This document shows positions 7,952 through 9,112 of a DNA stretch of 9,112 nt, piece after piece (position 1 is the stretch's first letter; every line of letters starts with the position of its first letter). A program made the translations under genes and the position numbers. This DNA comes from JBOHPP01 sp050731755 (GTDB taxonomy: Bacteria > Methylomirabilota > Methylomirabilia > Rokubacteriales > CSP1-6). Location: NCBI GenBank assembly GCA_050731755.1, contig JBOHPP010000002.1, positions 1 to 9,112 on the forward strand, given 5' to 3'. The notes beneath the pieces were generated by a model. That model searched no databases and was not told the DNA's origin. It saw nothing but the letters and a program-made list of their open reading frames with translations.

Positions 7952-8754
7952 TGACGCATTGGCTCGCCCCACGGGTGGCCCTGGCCCTCGTGATGCTGGG
8001 AGCGTGGCCGGCGGCGGCGGCCCTGGCCGACCGGGTGAGCGCCACCTTCGCCGACATGGCCGACGAGTTCATCAAGGTCGCCCAGCCCATGGAGGGCATG
8101 GTCGTCGCCGTCGAGGGAGAAGTGCTCTACCTGGATCTGCCCGAGCGCGCCGGAACGCGAGTGGGTCAGGAGCTCACGGTCTTCCGCCGCGGCGAGCCCT
8201 TCTACCACCCGTTCACCCACCGGGTCCTCGGGCGCCACGAGGACGTGCTGGGCTGGGCCCAGATCCGCGGCGTGGGTCAGCAGCTCTCGGAGGCGCTGTT
8301 CATCTCCCGGCCCGACGCGCCGAGCCCCCGGCCCGAGGACGGTGTGCGCATCAGTCGCGCCCGCGTGCGCATCGCCATTACGCCGGTTCTCGATCTGACC
8401 ACGACGAAGGCCGACGTCCGGCGGGTCCCCTATCTCCTGGCCAGCGTCCTCGAGCGCTCCCGGCGTTTCCAGGTGGTCGACCCCCTGGCGGTGCATGACA
8501 TGTTCGCCAGTGGCTCGGTACGCGTCGAGGAGGTGCTGGCCCGGCCCGAGCGGGCCGTGCGCATCGCCAAGAACCTCGAGGTCGCGGGCTGGCTGGTGCC
8601 TGTCCTGATCGAGCGGCGCGGCGTGATCTATCTCGACGTCACCTGGATCTCCGCCATCACCGGTACGGCCCTGCTGTCCCGGCGCCGACCCCTGGTGCCG
8701 GCCGGCAGTGCCGAGGAGCAGCGCTTCCCCTGGGAGCCCCGATCCGAGGACTGA
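7951..8754 (+). CDS. Exported FlgT-like / TolB-N-like protein of unknown function
   Basis: This 267-aa protein has a clear signal peptide (residues 1-26, hydrophobic core then AALA before DRVS). Two parts follow. Residues about 48-120 (GMVVAVEGEVLYLDLPERAGTRVGQ, then an AQIRGV strand) have the glycine-turn beta pattern of the FlgT C-terminal domain. Residues about 136-245 (RVRIAITPVLD, LLASVLERSRRFQVVDP, AGWLVPVLIERRG, VDVTWISAITGTALL order) resemble the alpha/beta fold shared by FlgT middle, TolB N-terminal and CsgG-like domains, which often read 'build a list, find the old and new name, report'. The domain assignment is by eye and the domain order differs from FlgT. The protein probably acts in the periplasm or at the outer membrane. 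The start codon shares one base with the mutase stop (TGATG), so it is translationally coupled to a cytoplasmic B12 enzyme, an unexpected partner. No flagellar or curli genes are visible nearby. Confidence 0.75.
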   Translation: MTHWLAPRVALALVMLGAWPAAAALADRVSATFADMADEFIKVAQPMEGMVVAVEGEVLYLDLPERAGTRVGQELTVFRRGEPFYHPFTHRVLGRHEDVLGWAQIRGVGQQLSEALFISRPDAPSPRPEDGVRISRARVRIAITPVLDLTTTKADVRRVPYLLASVLERSRRFQVVDPLAVHDMFASGSVRVEEVLARPERAVRIAKNLEVAGWLVPVLIERRGVIYLDVTWISAITGTALLSRRRPLVPAGSAEEQRFPWEPRSED

Positions 8755-8766
8755 TCGTGTGCTATG

Positions 8767-8773
8767 GTGAGGG
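8767..8773 (+). promoter_or_regulatory. Ribosome binding site of the terminal lipoprotein gene
   Basis: GTGAGGG lies 4 nt upstream of the ATG at 8778. It supports that start and a separate translation unit after the 23-nt gap from the preceding gene. Confidence 0.5.
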
Positions 8774-8777
8774 CGCC

Positions 8778-9112
8778 ATGCGACCGTGGTTCGCGGTCGT
8801 CCTCGGGCTGGGCCTCGTCGCCGGGGGGTGCTCCTCGATGGGCAATGCGCTACGGACCCTCGCCGGCGTGCCCAGCGCGGGCGAGCCGTCGGCGCTCAAG
8901 TCGGCCGAGGCCCGTTGGCTCCTCATCAAGAACCCGCGGTACGGCGACGCGCCCAGCGAGCCCGAGTACGTGTGGGTCGAGGAGGACAAGATCCCCACCA
9001 CCTTCACCACGCTGCTGCGTGGCAAGCGGGCCATCATCGCGCCGCCGGAAATCGTGGCCAAGTACGGGCCGCCGCCGGGGGGCGGCAAGATCAGCGCGCG
9101 GCAGGGCATGCC
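8778..9112 (+). CDS. Putative lipoprotein, 3' end outside the window (partial)
   Basis: The frame opens with ATG at 8778 and stays open to the window edge, giving 111 codons without a stop. The N terminus MRPWFAVVLGLGLVAGGC is a typical lipoprotein signal peptide: short, one Arg, a hydrophobic core, then AGGC with Cys18 as the expected lipidated residue, followed by SSMG. After the signal come RWLLIKNPRYG (about 46-56), an acidic stretch YVWVEEDKIPTT (about 64-75) and LLRGKRAIIAPPEIVAKYG (about 79-97), then a Pro/Gly-rich segment. I do not recognise the family. It lies 23 nt after the FlgT-like gene on the same strand and is probably in the same transcript, which would give two consecutive envelope proteins at the end of the operon. 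The lack of a stop is due only to the window boundary. Confidence 0.72.
   Translation, partial: MRPWFAVVLGLGLVAGGCSSMGNALRTLAGVPSAGEPSALKSAEARWLLIKNPRYGDAPSEPEYVWVEEDKIPTTFTTLLRGKRAIIAPPEIVAKYGPPPGGGKISARQGM

Noticed and set aside
7738..8496. Minus-strand frame opposite the FlgT-like gene
   Set aside because: The + strand gene has a signal peptide, a coupled start and beta-domain patterns; the antisense frame has none of these.
8762..9109. Minus-strand frame at the window end
   Set aside because: The + strand frame from 8778 has a lipoprotein signal, a ribosome site and operon context, so the minus frame is a shadow.

Overview
The window is very GC-rich and gene-dense, with short or negative gaps, and it lacks tRNA, rRNA, CRISPR or mobile-element signatures. 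Its gene content (acyl-CoA catabolism plus secreted proteins of unknown role) suits the chromosome of a free-living, respiring, uncultured high-GC bacterium. Candidatus Rokubacteria / Methylomirabilota or a deltaproteobacterial-type lineage would fit, but this placement is an inference from composition and gene style, not a demonstrated assignment.

Layout. (1) Positions 5-2557, + strand: a dihydrolipoyl dehydrogenase (E3) followed 6 nt later by an acyl-CoA dehydrogenase. This looks like the 3' end of a 2-oxoacid dehydrogenase / acyl-CoA oxidation operon that continues upstream. (2) Positions 2642-3965, + strand: three tandem paralogous genes for small secreted proteins of about 126-131 aa, each with a signal peptide and one FxLyD-like beta-sandwich domain. 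(3) Positions 3991-4693, - strand: a two-gene operon (DUF948-like membrane protein, then YtxH-like membrane protein) converging on the triplet, with small hairpins in the junction. (4) Positions 4694-4805: a divergent intergenic region with two good sigma70-type promoters whose -35 boxes are the two arms of one 20-bp palindrome. (5) Positions 4806-8754, + strand: a tightly overlapping operon of acyl-CoA carboxylase carboxyltransferase subunit (propionyl-CoA carboxylase beta type), methylmalonyl-CoA mutase catalytic subunit without a cobalamin domain, and an exported FlgT-like protein. (6) Positions 8778-9112: the start of a lipoprotein gene cut by the window end.

How the genes fit together. 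E3, acyl-CoA dehydrogenase, propionyl-CoA carboxylase and methylmalonyl-CoA mutase form a plausible route from branched-chain 2-oxoacids or odd-chain/branched acyl-CoAs through propionyl-CoA and methylmalonyl-CoA to succinyl-CoA. The biotin carboxylase/carrier subunit, methylmalonyl-CoA epimerase, B12-binding mutase subunit and mutase chaperone are not here and must lie elsewhere. The envelope proteins are interleaved with this pathway, and nothing in the sequence explains why.

Points most worth a second look: the shared palindrome/-35 divergent promoter, the tandem triplication of secreted FxLyD-like proteins, an acyl-CoA dehydrogenase lacking the catalytic Glu at both known positions, and a FlgT-like exported protein translationally coupled to the mutase. 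I see no clear sign of a wholly new defence or mobile system.
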